From positions 105,444-169,443 of the forward strand of contig JANXAF010000003.1 in NCBI GenBank assembly GCA_025062045.1: a stretch of DNA of 64,000 nt, written 5' to 3'. A program made the position numbers and the translations under genes. Of the stretch, positions 31,679-39,498 are shown piece after piece; the first letter of the stretch is position 1; each line of letters begins with the position of its first letter. The notes below the pieces were generated by a model, which made no database searches, was not told where the DNA came from, and saw only the letters and a list, made by a program, of their open reading frames with translations. The DNA is from Thermodesulfobacteriota bacterium. GTDB taxonomy: Bacteria > Desulfobacterota > Syntrophorhabdia > Syntrophorhabdales > JANXAF01.

Positions 31679-32974
31679 ATGGGGAACGTCTTCCATATAA
31701 ATTACGAGGATAAAAAGCTACAATTTGTTCTACCCTCAAATTGGAATGTGAAGGTTTTGGAGGGAAAAAGATCTTTTGATAGCTGTCTCGATGATGAATC
31801 GGAGATAAAAAGAGCCATAGATGAGCCGATCAAATCCAAAAGACTTGAGGAATTGGCTAAGCTTTCTTCTGAAATTGCGATTCTTTTCGATGACGCACAA
31901 AGAAACACACCGTGCCATAAGATAATTCCGATTGTTGTCGATAGGTTAAACAGAGGAGGAATACCAGACGAGAGGATAAGACTCGTATGTGCCGTGGGAA
32001 CCCATCCAGTCCTTACCGATGAAGAGCTAAAAAGGAGAGTGGGTGAGTCTCTCTATGAAAGGTTTAAAGGTAGGATATTCTCCCATGACCCATTCGGGGA
32101 ACACGTCTTTATTGGAAGGACAAGACGGGGTACGCCAGTAGAGATTAGTAAAATAGTACATGAGTCCGATCTTATAGTCGGTGTTGGTAGTTGTATGCCC
32201 CACCCATCCGCAGGGTTTGGAGGGGGATATAAGATAATCATGCCAGGGGTTGTCTCGTATGAGACCACAGAAAGGCACCACATGACCTTTCTGAGGAATA
32301 GAAAAAGTACCGTGAGCCTTCTTCGGGGGAACCCTTTTTACGAAGAGATCAAAGATATAGGAGAGATGGCCGGTCTAACCTTCAAAATAGACGTGGTCCT
32401 TGACGAGGCTGGAAGACTCCTTAAAGCTTTTGCTGGCCATCCTTACTTTGAGCATGTTTCCGCTTCTCGATACTCCGCTCGGGTGCATGAAACTTTGGTA
32501 GATGGTCTTTCAGACGTCACAATCACATCGGCCCATCCGCTGGAAGTGGGTGTTCAGGCAACAAAGGCCCTTCTTTTTGCCCAGTATGTGACAAAAAGGG
32601 GTGGCGTAATTGTGTGGGTTGCACCGCACAGAAAGGCAGGTTCCATAGGTCCTCTTTTGGAGGAGATGAAAAAACCACACTCCGCCTCCGAGTATCATAA
32701 ACGATTCATTTGTGAGGGGATTCCGGAAAATCTAAAGCATCTGGGGGTATCGTACGTAATGCAGATTGTCCATTTTAAAGAGATAGCTGAAAGGTACAAA
32801 GTCATACATGTAACGGAAGGTCTTGGGGAGGAAGATGTGAGAAGAATGGGATTTCGCTACGCAAGATCGATGGATGAGGCGATAGATTTGGCACAAAGCA
32901 TGATCAGAAAGGACGCCAACGTTTATGTCATACCTTCTGGGGGTAGCATCCTACCGAGGGTTGTCAATTTATAA
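31679..32974 (+). CDS. larA: LarA-like nickel-pincer 2-hydroxyacid racemase
   Basis: This 431-residue protein belongs to the LarA (lactate racemase and relatives) family. Residues corresponding to the nickel-pincer active site are at nearly identical positions: R75 (DDAQRNTP), H109 (VGTHPVL), H175 (MPHPSAG), K185 (GGGYKIIMPG) and H200/H201. These match recalled Lactobacillus LarA R75, H108, H174, K184 and H200. The substrate may be lactate or another 2-hydroxyacid. The pincer-cofactor genes larB, larC and larE are not in the window. It follows the GntR gene by seven bases, and its 3' end overlaps convergent mreB by 11 bases. Confidence 0.85.
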   Translation: MGNVFHINYEDKKLQFVLPSNWNVKVLEGKRSFDSCLDDESEIKRAIDEPIKSKRLEELAKLSSEIAILFDDAQRNTPCHKIIPIVVDRLNRGGIPDERIRLVCAVGTHPVLTDEELKRRVGESLYERFKGRIFSHDPFGEHVFIGRTRRGTPVEISKIVHESDLIVGVGSCMPHPSAGFGGGYKIIMPGVVSYETTERHHMTFLRNRKSTVSLLRGNPFYEEIKDIGEMAGLTFKIDVVLDEAGRLLKAFAGHPYFEHVSASRYSARVHETLVDGLSDVTITSAHPLEVGVQATKALLFAQYVTKRGGVIVWVAPHRKAGSIGPLLEEMKKPHSASEYHKRFICEGIPENLKHLGVSYVMQIVHFKEIAERYKVIHVTEGLGEEDVRRMGFRYARSMDEAIDLAQSMIRKDANVYVIPSGGSILPRVVNL

Positions 32975-33989
32975 AGACCCTTTTATACCTTTCCATATCT
33001 TCCAATGTTTTACCCGCACCTATAACTACCGATGTCAGTGGATCTTCCGCCATTCGCACAGAAATCCCAGTTTCAAGCTCAATTCTTTCCCTTAGACCTT
33101 TTAAGAGGGCACCACCTCCTGTCAAGACCATCCCGGACTCATTAAGATCCGAAACGAAATCAGGAGGAAGCTTCTCAAGTGTTCTCTTTATCGCCTCAAC
33201 TATCGCAGCGACAGGTTCCTCCACGGCCTCCGCCAGTTCTTTTTTCGATATTTTGACACTCTTTGGTGTTCCTGTCAAAATGTCCTTCCCGACGATTGTT
33301 ACGTACTCATCGGATGAAGGATAAAGAGATGCGTGTTCTATTTTAATTTTTTCAGCGGCTATGAGACCTATGGAGATCTGATGTTTTTTTTGCAAGTACC
33401 TCACTATGGACTCATCGAGTTCATCCCCAGCAACCCTTAAAGACTCACTGAAAGCGACGGCAGATAGACTTATTATGGCTACCTCTGTGGTTCCCCCGCC
33501 TATATCGACAACCATGTTGCCCCTTGGAAGCTCAATCGGCATCTCAGAACCGATTGCCGCTGCCATCGGTTCTTCTATAAGATAGATATTTTTGACACCC
33601 ACCTGTAGACAGGCGTCTATCACCGCCTTTTTTTCCACCTGCGTTATTCCGGATGGCACCCCTACGACCATCTTTGGTCTAGATACCTTTCTTTCCTTCC
33701 TGACCTTTTCAAGAAAGTACTTTATCATTGCCCTTGCCACATCGAAGTCGGCAATAACCCCGTCCTTTAGGGGCCTTATGGCACTTATATTGGGAGGCGT
33801 TCTGCCGATATATTCCTTTGCCTGTCTTCCAACGGCTATAACCCTGCCTAGGTTGTTGTCTATCGCCACAACGGATGGTTCATTAAGTACAATGCCTTCT
33901 CCCCTCATGTATATGAGAGTATTGGCAGTTCCCAGATCCATTGCCAGATGCGATGAAAAAAACCTCGATATTCTATCAAGGAATCCCAT
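32964..33989 (-). CDS. mreB: Rod-shape determining protein MreB
   Basis: This bacterial actin homologue guides sidewall peptidoglycan synthesis. The phosphate-1 loop MDLGTANTLIY, the adenosine motif VLTGGGALLKGL and the VDIGGGTTEVAIISL segment are present. It has 341 residues. A purine-rich AAGGGGGCGG precedes the ATG. mreC and mreD, which normally follow, are not next to it here: downstream is convergent larA, and upstream is an unrelated GAF protein gene 11 bases away. Confidence 0.96.
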   Translation of the reverse strand: MGFLDRISRFFSSHLAMDLGTANTLIYMRGEGIVLNEPSVVAIDNNLGRVIAVGRQAKEYIGRTPPNISAIRPLKDGVIADFDVARAMIKYFLEKVRKERKVSRPKMVVGVPSGITQVEKKAVIDACLQVGVKNIYLIEEPMAAAIGSEMPIELPRGNMVVDIGGGTTEVAIISLSAVAFSESLRVAGDELDESIVRYLQKKHQISIGLIAAEKIKIEHASLYPSSDEYVTIVGKDILTGTPKSVKISKKELAEAVEEPVAAIVEAIKRTLEKLPPDFVSDLNESGMVLTGGGALLKGLRERIELETGISVRMAEDPLTSVVIGAGKTLEDMERYKRVFIN

Positions 33990-34000
33990 TATCCGCCCCC

Positions 34001-35368
34001 TTATTCTCCGAGTTTTTCAAGAAGCGAGGCTAATTCTACACCATCTTCCGGAAAAAAAACTAGTCTTGACTGAACAGCCTCCTCTTTTCTTTCGAACTTG
34101 GTTTTTCCGTTGTAACATTCGTAGATGGCCTTAAAAATAGTATAATCGATTATCTTTGCCGTATTTTTCACACTCGATGGGTCCTTCCTCGGAAAAATTA
34201 GGTAGAATTTCCCCCCGCTCTTCCTTGCCACAAAAGAGGTCCCTCCTGAAATATTCACTATTAGATGGTAGGCCTTTCTCAAGACTTCTTCGGTAAAGTC
34301 TATGCCCCTTTCACGGTTAAACGTCCGGATATTCAGTAACGCAACCTTAAGAAGAGCAAATTTTATCGGTTTTTTTATAAGCTCTTCGGCAATACGCAAA
34401 AAGTAATTAAACTGCAAAGCACCCGTCACGGGATCTGCCTCTTTTAATTTCTCAAGGTACTCCTTTGTCCATAATGCCGAATAGTACATTGAAAGCATTG
34501 TAGAGATGTCCCTCAAAGTGGTAATGGAACTCTCAAAGAGCGGTCTATTTTTACTTGTTGCGAATCCTAAGACGCCAAAGACGATGTCTTCGACAAGAAG
34601 AGGAAAACCGAAAAATTGTCGGGCTCGAAAGACTTCACCTTCAAAAATTAGAGGTTTCTCCTTGAAATACCCAGTGTCGAAGGGAAGAAGGAGTTCACCC
34701 CCTCCCTCTATGACGCTTGAGGCTATGCTTTCCCCAATGGGAGAGATTCTGCCGTTATACTCGGTTGCTCCAATTCCAACCGCGTCCTTTATTTCGAGTT
34801 TTCTTCCCTTTTCCAACCCAACAAAGCACGTATCACCACCAGAAAGTCTAAGTGCTTCGAAGAGTAAATCTCGAATGGTTAGCTTTTTAGAAAGTAGATC
34901 TCTGAACATAGAGAATATAAACTTCTTTGTGTTAAGTTCGTTTATCTTTTCTTCCAGTTCCGAACCTTTATCCTCCTCCTCTATCTCCTCGATTATAAGG
35001 GGAATGAATCCGGCTAAATTTTTTTTCTCCTTATCCGTGAAGGAATACTTCTTTTTACTGTCAAGACATATAACCCCTACTTCTCCTATAGGATAGGCCA
35101 TAAAAGACTTTATCTCCTCATCTTTCTCGTAGTAGCCGAGAGCTCCGGTCTCAGTTGAAAAATTGGCTATTATGAGAGGTTCTTTATGCCTTAAGACCCA
35201 TCCCGCCAAGCTTTCGTCCAAAGAGAGGGTTTTCCATTTTGTGAAGTTTGTGGAAAGTGTATAGAAAGAAAGACATCTAAGTGCGTTACTTTCTCTTTTG
35301 TAAATGGCGACTGTGTGTGCCTCGTAGATATTGAAGATAAGCCTGCAAAGACTGTCAAGCCTTTTCAT
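34001..35368 (-). CDS. GAF-domain protein with degenerate GGDEF domain
   Basis: This 455-residue cytoplasmic protein has two GAF-like sensory regions (about 15-130 and 165-300) and a C-terminal GGDEF-like fold (from about 310: EADPVTGALQFNYFLRIAEE). The active-site signature reads SGGKF instead of GGDEF, so metal-binding and catalytic residues are lost and diguanylate cyclase activity is unlikely. It could bind a nucleotide or act through protein contacts. Its ATG overlaps the ttuA stop by four bases, and mreB lies 11 bases downstream; the role is unknown. Confidence 0.7.
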   Translation of the reverse strand: MKRLDSLCRLIFNIYEAHTVAIYKRESNALRCLSFYTLSTNFTKWKTLSLDESLAGWVLRHKEPLIIANFSTETGALGYYEKDEEIKSFMAYPIGEVGVICLDSKKKYSFTDKEKKNLAGFIPLIIEEIEEEDKGSELEEKINELNTKKFIFSMFRDLLSKKLTIRDLLFEALRLSGGDTCFVGLEKGRKLEIKDAVGIGATEYNGRISPIGESIASSVIEGGGELLLPFDTGYFKEKPLIFEGEVFRARQFFGFPLLVEDIVFGVLGFATSKNRPLFESSITTLRDISTMLSMYYSALWTKEYLEKLKEADPVTGALQFNYFLRIAEELIKKPIKFALLKVALLNIRTFNRERGIDFTEEVLRKAYHLIVNISGGTSFVARKSGGKFYLIFPRKDPSSVKNTAKIIDYTIFKAIYECYNGKTKFERKEEAVQSRLVFFPEDGVELASLLEKLGE

Positions 35369-36300
35369 AGACTGAAATCCAACTTTTCGTATTTAAAAAC
35401 ACCATCTGGGTTTATCTTTTGAAGGAGCGAGCAAAATGCACATTTTTCACCGACGGATGGATAATTGCACAATCTGCAATAGTTCGAAGGCTTCTCTTTG
35501 CAATCTTCAGTCTCTTTCTCGACCCTTTTGAGATAACCTTTAACAAAATTAAGCTTTGTTCCGGGAGACTCATTCTCTATTCTATTTAAGATCTCTTTGT
35601 ATAGAAGGGTCTTAGCACCTACCGAGTAAGGACACTCATCTTGTACATAATCTATGCCGTTTAGTAAAGCATACGCGGCTATTTCTCTCTCGGATAAGAG
35701 AAAGAAAGGTTTTATTTTCCTTGAAAGGCGGTCTTTTTCAGCTTCCAAAGCTATATTTTTCTTCCAAAGGTAGGGTTCCTTCCAGTATAAGAGGTTTCCC
35801 AAAAGAGAAGAAGCTTCGTCGTCTAGATTGTGCCCCGTTGCCAGAGAGTCATATTTTTCTTCGAGGGCAACCCTGTTCATTATGTACCTTTTGATGGTTC
35901 CACATGCAGAGCAGCTCTTTCTCCTCATAGTATGGGATAATTCTCTGATACCTTTTTCGAATATCTCTTTTAGACGGACAACGAAAAGCTTTCCACCTAT
36001 TTTTTTTGCGAAATTGACAGCCTTCTCCAAAGAGATATCAGAGTATCTGTCTATGCCCAAATGAATGTAAAGCCCATCCGATTTATAGCCGAGATTTTTT
36101 AAAATGTGCCAGAGCGAAAGACTGTCTTTCCCACCAGAGACAGCGACGAGAACCGACTCCCCCTCTTTTAGCAAGGCAAAGGTTCGAATAGTTTCTTTTG
36201 CCCTTCTTTCCACAAACGACAAGAAGTGGTCAGAACAGAAGGCTGTGTTATAGGCCCTTATTTTTATCACAGCCTTACTGTTACAGAACCTGCATCTCAA
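35365..36300 (-). CDS. ttuA: tRNA 2-thiolation enzyme, TtuA/TtcA family
   Basis: This ATP-dependent tRNA thiolase has a PP-loop at AVSGGKDSLSLW. Two zinc-finger cysteine sets are present: C3, C6, C22 and H25 at the start, and C275, C278, C287 and C290 near the end. Candidate [4Fe-4S] ligands C130, C133 and C223 match recalled Thermus TtuA ligands almost exactly. This architecture fits TtuA, which makes 2-thioribothymidine at tRNA position 54, rather than TtcA. The start is TTG overlapping the stop of a small sulfur-carrier gene. It has 311 residues. In known organisms this modification is linked to growth at high temperature. Confidence 0.83.
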   Translation of the reverse strand: MRCRFCNSKAVIKIRAYNTAFCSDHFLSFVERRAKETIRTFALLKEGESVLVAVSGGKDSLSLWHILKNLGYKSDGLYIHLGIDRYSDISLEKAVNFAKKIGGKLFVVRLKEIFEKGIRELSHTMRRKSCSACGTIKRYIMNRVALEEKYDSLATGHNLDDEASSLLGNLLYWKEPYLWKKNIALEAEKDRLSRKIKPFFLLSEREIAAYALLNGIDYVQDECPYSVGAKTLLYKEILNRIENESPGTKLNFVKGYLKRVEKETEDCKEKPSNYCRLCNYPSVGEKCAFCSLLQKINPDGVFKYEKLDFSL

Positions 36301-36500
36301 CCGCCAGAAACCACCTTGACAATTTTTACAATGTCACTATTTTTTACGACTTCTTCCTCTGTGGCAAGCCTTCCATTTACAAGGACGAGAAAACTTTCGG
36401 GATTGAGGGAAAGCCTCTCAAGTAATCTTTTTACCGTAGTAGGCTCATCGATATCGATTCTCTTTCCCTCGAAATCACAAGGCATGAGAATTGATAACAT
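36297..36500 (-). CDS. ttuB: ThiS/MoaD-like sulfur carrier, probable TtuB
   Basis: This 67-residue ubiquitin-fold protein ends in VVSGG, with the C-terminal Gly-Gly needed for thiocarboxylation. The core VKRLLERLSLNPESFLVLVNG matches the ThiS/MoaD family. It overlaps the downstream thiolase gene (TTGA junction), so it most likely donates sulfur to TtuA, as TtuB does in Thermus. ThiS or MoaD roles are less likely because no thiamine or molybdopterin gene is nearby. An E1-like activating enzyme (TtuC) is not seen in the window. Confidence 0.78.
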   Translation of the reverse strand: MLSILMPCDFEGKRIDIDEPTTVKRLLERLSLNPESFLVLVNGRLATEEEVVKNSDIVKIVKVVSGG

Positions 36501-36530
36501 ATAAAGCCTTAATTTTCAAGGGCCTTATAG

Positions 36531-36564
36531 CAAGATTGCTAAAAAAAGCCTCTTTTCAATCTTG
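36531..36564. repeat. Inverted repeat between ttuB and the M50 peptidase gene
   Basis: CAAGATTG (36531-36538) and CAATCTTG (36557-36564) form an 8-base-pair inverted repeat with an 18-base loop. It lies just after the stop of the minus-strand peptidase gene. The T-run following the second arm is on the plus strand, where no gene ends, so terminator function is uncertain. Confidence 0.3.
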
Positions 36565-36568
36565 TTTT

Positions 36569-37369
36569 TTATAACCCTTTTTTGATCTCGTCGAATACGT
36601 TGAACTCCGGAAAAGGTGATGGAGTAAAAGAGAGGGCGAAAATGAAAAAGATTAAAATTGCAAGAAACTTTCTCTTTCTGTCTAACTCCGTTTCCATATC
36701 GTACGGCTCAGGATGCCTCATTCCAAAAATCATAAGAAGCAAAACTAAAGCTAGCCATCCGGGATTGTAAAAAACCGAAAGAAGAATCATAAATACCATC
36801 GTACCAAAATAGATTACCCTCGAGCTCGGACCGAAGATAGCATAAATTACGTGACCGCCATCCAGCTGACCAACAGGGAGAAGATTTAAGGCTGTTACAA
36901 ATAGACCTACCCATCCGGCGTATCCAAAAGGGTGAAGCACTATATCGTAGCCGGAGGGAAGCTCGCCAAAGAGGATCCTTTGCACTATCTTGAAGAGGTA
37001 GGGATCTCCAAGCCTTATAAATCCTGGTCCCTCTGGAATCTTCTGTACGTTCGAGAGTTTCATTCCGATTACAGTAAATGGTAAGGAAAAAATAAAACTC
37101 ATTATAGGACCCGCAACGCCGATATCGAAAAGGGCTTTTTTGTTTATTATTATTCCTTTCATTTTTATTATGGCGCCAAACGTTCCAAATGGAGAAAGAG
37201 GAAAGGGGATGAAATAGGGGAGACTCGCAGGAATCCCGTATCTTTTGCTCATAAAGTAATGGCCCATCTCATGGGCAAGAAGGATAGTCATTATGGCAAA
37301 GCTGTACTGCGGACCTCCAACGAGTGTGGTGGATAGAACGGTAAGTATAAAGAGGATGAGCTTAAACAT
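36569..37369 (-). CDS. M50-family site-2 protease (membrane metalloprotease)
   Basis: This 266-residue polytopic membrane protein has zinc motif HEMGH in LLAHEMGHYFM and the third-ligand motif NLLPVGQLDGGHVIY. Several hydrophobic segments cover most of the chain, and no PDZ domain is present. Such proteases cut transmembrane substrates, often anti-sigma factors or signal peptide remnants. The start overlaps the holA stop by eight bases. The specific substrate is unknown. Confidence 0.85.
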   Translation of the reverse strand: MFKLILFILTVLSTTLVGGPQYSFAIMTILLAHEMGHYFMSKRYGIPASLPYFIPFPLSPFGTFGAIIKMKGIIINKKALFDIGVAGPIMSFIFSLPFTVIGMKLSNVQKIPEGPGFIRLGDPYLFKIVQRILFGELPSGYDIVLHPFGYAGWVGLFVTALNLLPVGQLDGGHVIYAIFGPSSRVIYFGTMVFMILLSVFYNPGWLALVLLLMIFGMRHPEPYDMETELDRKRKFLAILIFFIFALSFTPSPFPEFNVFDEIKKGL

Positions 37370-38312
37370 CGAAGCCCCTAAGAAGGATCAATTCGAGTAG
37401 CGTTCTTTCAAACTTAGTTCCCGTTTTTAACTTTAGATCGTATGTACCAAGCGACCTCAAAAGGTCTTTGAGCCGAATAAGCGACACTCTACTAGCAAAA
37501 GCAGCAATATTCATTGCATGCCTTGGGTTTAGACTTAAAAAGTAATTTTTTTTGTCTTCCGAAGGAACAGGGTACGTCTGCTTTATACCGTAGAACTTTC
37601 TCATAAATGAACTTTCCGAATTGTAAGGGTCTAAAAGATGGGAGAAGTCCTTTGCCTGTAAAAGGAGCCTAAGTATGCGTGATAAATATGAACTTACGAT
37701 CAAAGGGGCAAGGCCCCTATCAAGAAGGCCGTTAAGTACTTTTGTAGCCTCTTTTCGATCCCCACCTTTTATAGCATCGAAGAGGCGGGATACGTCGGCT
37801 TCGTCGGAAGACGTGACGATCCTTTCAACGTCCTTCGATTTGATCTCCGTTCTCTCGCCTACATAGTTTACAAGCTTCATAAGCTCAGCCTCTAGAAAGT
37901 CCGAATTTCCCACTCGCCTAGTAAAGAGTAAGAAAGCCTTATCTGTCATGGTCTTTTGGTGTTTCTTCAGAAATGAAAGCACACTTTTTTTCAAATCTCT
38001 CTCCGTTTCATCAGCCCTCTTTGAGATTGTCCTATCGTCCTCTTTTACCTCGTATATAACGACCCAGATCTTTTTGCTTACCTCGTCAATCTGATCCTTT
38101 AGAACCTTTAACGTGTCTCTTTGAGGATCGACAAGGACTAAAATCAAGTTTTCTTCAGGGAACAATGAAGAATAGATTTTCATTATCGCATTTTTTATCT
38201 CCTCTCTTTCTGCAACAAGGACCTTAGGAAAATGGTGTAATCTTCTTGCCGTCTCACGAATGTCTGATACTAGTTCACCTTTCTGAACCGATCTGATTAG
38301 AATACCGGCCAC
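37362..38312 (-). CDS. holA: DNA polymerase III, delta subunit
   Basis: This 316-residue protein fits HolA, the clamp-loader subunit that opens the beta clamp. The match rests on overall pattern rather than a sharp motif: an N-terminal nucleotide-fold remnant, the TRRVGNSDFLEAELMKLVNYV segment (start about residue 130), and the C-terminal collar helices with KTGTKFERTLLELILL. Translation apparently starts at GTG 38312, 18 bases after the histidine kinase stop, without a good Shine-Dalgarno sequence. The N-terminus is shorter than in most relatives. Confidence 0.75.
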   Translation of the reverse strand: MAGILIRSVQKGELVSDIRETARRLHHFPKVLVAEREEIKNAIMKIYSSLFPEENLILVLVDPQRDTLKVLKDQIDEVSKKIWVVIYEVKEDDRTISKRADETERDLKKSVLSFLKKHQKTMTDKAFLLFTRRVGNSDFLEAELMKLVNYVGERTEIKSKDVERIVTSSDEADVSRLFDAIKGGDRKEATKVLNGLLDRGLAPLIVSSYLSRILRLLLQAKDFSHLLDPYNSESSFMRKFYGIKQTYPVPSEDKKNYFLSLNPRHAMNIAAFASRVSLIRLKDLLRSLGTYDLKLKTGTKFERTLLELILLRGFDV

Positions 38313-38330
38313 GACGTTTTCACGCTGGTC

Positions 38331-39074
38331 TTACTTTAAAGGTGGGATGCGGACGATAAATTTTGTCCCTTTCTCCTCTTCACTGTGTATCTGAATATCT
38401 CCTCTTGCTCTTTCTAAGATGACTTTAACACAACTCAACCCGAAACCCAATCCTTCCACATTACCATCTTTTTTCAGACCCATATGAGCGAACCTTTTAA
38501 ATATACATTCCTTTTTTTCCTGGGTTATGCCAGGACCATCGTCTTCGACTTGAATATATAAGTCCCTATCGCCAAAAACGTTGATCACGACATTCTTTCT
38601 TCTGTACTTAAGTGCGTTACTAAAGAGATTCCTCATAATTTGCAACACCTTTGTACGATCGTGGAAGAAGTCTTCATTTAAATACCTTCCCTCAATTGTC
38701 ACAAATATGCAAGCATTTTGGAGCTCGGATATGAAATTTTCGTCGTCCTGACAAAGATAAAGCCTTTCCGCCAATTCAGGAAGTTGCAGATCGAGTACTT
38801 CTATGAGTGCTTCTTTTATCGCGTCTTTGACAGAAAAGTAAGAACCGTCAAATCTTCCCTCTTCGGATTTTAAAGCCTCCACCATCTCTGAAAGGAGATA
38901 CTGCGCCTTTTTTGCATTTCTTAGAGTCCTTTTGAGCACTTTTTTCTGCTCTTCTGTGAGTTTTCCGTACCTCTCTTCCTTAAAGAGAAGGTTTGTAAGG
39001 TCACTATTGATTATAGAGATAGGACCCCCAAGGTCGTGGACAAGAAGATCGTGTAGACTTTCTTTCTTTCGCAC
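38331..39074 (-). CDS. Soluble orphan sensor histidine kinase
   Basis: This 247-residue histidine kinase has no transmembrane segment and no recognisable sensory domain. The phospho-acceptor is H13 in LLVHDLGGPIS. The N box is IMRNLFSNALKYR, G1 is VEDDGPGITQ, and G2 is GLGFGLSCVKVI. It starts at GTG 39074. No response-regulator gene is directly beside it; the nearest (39495-40844) pairs better with the membrane kinase next to it. It may be an accessory kinase that acts with another sensor. Confidence 0.85.
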   Translation of the reverse strand: MRKKESLHDLLVHDLGGPISIINSDLTNLLFKEERYGKLTEEQKKVLKRTLRNAKKAQYLLSEMVEALKSEEGRFDGSYFSVKDAIKEALIEVLDLQLPELAERLYLCQDDENFISELQNACIFVTIEGRYLNEDFFHDRTKVLQIMRNLFSNALKYRRKNVVINVFGDRDLYIQVEDDGPGITQEKKECIFKRFAHMGLKKDGNVEGLGFGLSCVKVILERARGDIQIHSEEEKGTKFIVRIPPLK

Positions 39075-39123
39075 AGCGAGTAATATGTTCTAAAATTATG
39101 AAAGGTTTGTCAACAAGCTACCC

Positions 39124-39146
39124 AAGCTTTTGCGCGAAAAAAGCTT
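39124..39146. promoter_or_regulatory. Palindrome over the -35 region of the 39169 gene, candidate operator
   Basis: AAGCTTTT (39124-39131) and AAAAGCTT (39139-39146) form perfect 8-base arms around a 7-base spacer. The repeat covers the -35 hexamer of the adjacent promoter, a common place for a repressor site. Confidence 0.4.
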
Positions 39147-39158
39147 CTGTGGTATAAG
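39130..39158 (+). promoter_or_regulatory. Promoter of the 39169 gene
   Basis: TTGCGC (39130-39135) and TATAAG (39153-39158) are separated by 17 bases. Transcription would begin about four bases before ATG 39169, giving a near-leaderless mRNA. Confidence 0.45.
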
Positions 39159-39168
39159 TTTTAAGGCA

Positions 39169-39498
39169 ATGGAAATCTTCGTTCTTATGGATAGCGCTTT
39201 CTTCGGAAGGGGTGTATTCGGAATATTTACGAGTATGGAACTTGCTACAAGTTACAGAGACTCCATCGACGATGTGATCTCTTGGTGGGAAATAAAAAAG
39301 TTAAGTTTGATCGGCGGAGAACCTGACGACGAAAAGGTGTACGCCGCCTACACTTATTATGAACTTTACGACTGTTATAGCCTCGAAGGCATCTACGCAA
39401 ACGGAGAAGACGCGAAGGAAGCTGTTGGGAAAAAAGGCATGGTAGTCGAGTTCGTTCTGGATCGTCCTAATCAAAAAAGACTCCTTCTTGAAACTTAA
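39169..39498 (+). CDS. Hypothetical protein with an apparent internal duplication
   Basis: This 109-residue cytoplasmic protein is not assigned to a family with confidence. It seems to contain two related halves: MEIFVLMDSAFFGRGVFGIF plus a following helix, and KVYAAYTYYELYDCYSLEGI plus a following helix (EDAKEAVGKKG). Each half has the form strand, acidic turn, strand with Gly, then helix, recalling small DUF7336-like proteins. ATG 39169 is preferred over the TTG at 39130, which lies inside the promoter. It is a lone plus-strand gene between two minus-strand signalling operons, convergent with the response regulator (4-base overlap). Confidence 0.6.
   Translation: MEIFVLMDSAFFGRGVFGIFTSMELATSYRDSIDDVISWWEIKKLSLIGGEPDDEKVYAAYTYYELYDCYSLEGIYANGEDAKEAVGKKGMVVEFVLDRPNQKRLLLET

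Noticed and set aside
34506-35096. 196-residue plus-strand open frame
   Set aside because: It is the antisense of the GAF/GGDEF gene, serine- and proline-rich, with no motif and no ribosome binding site.
36531-36570. Plus-strand terminator (stem followed by TTTTTT)
   Set aside because: No plus-strand gene ends upstream; kept only as an inverted repeat.
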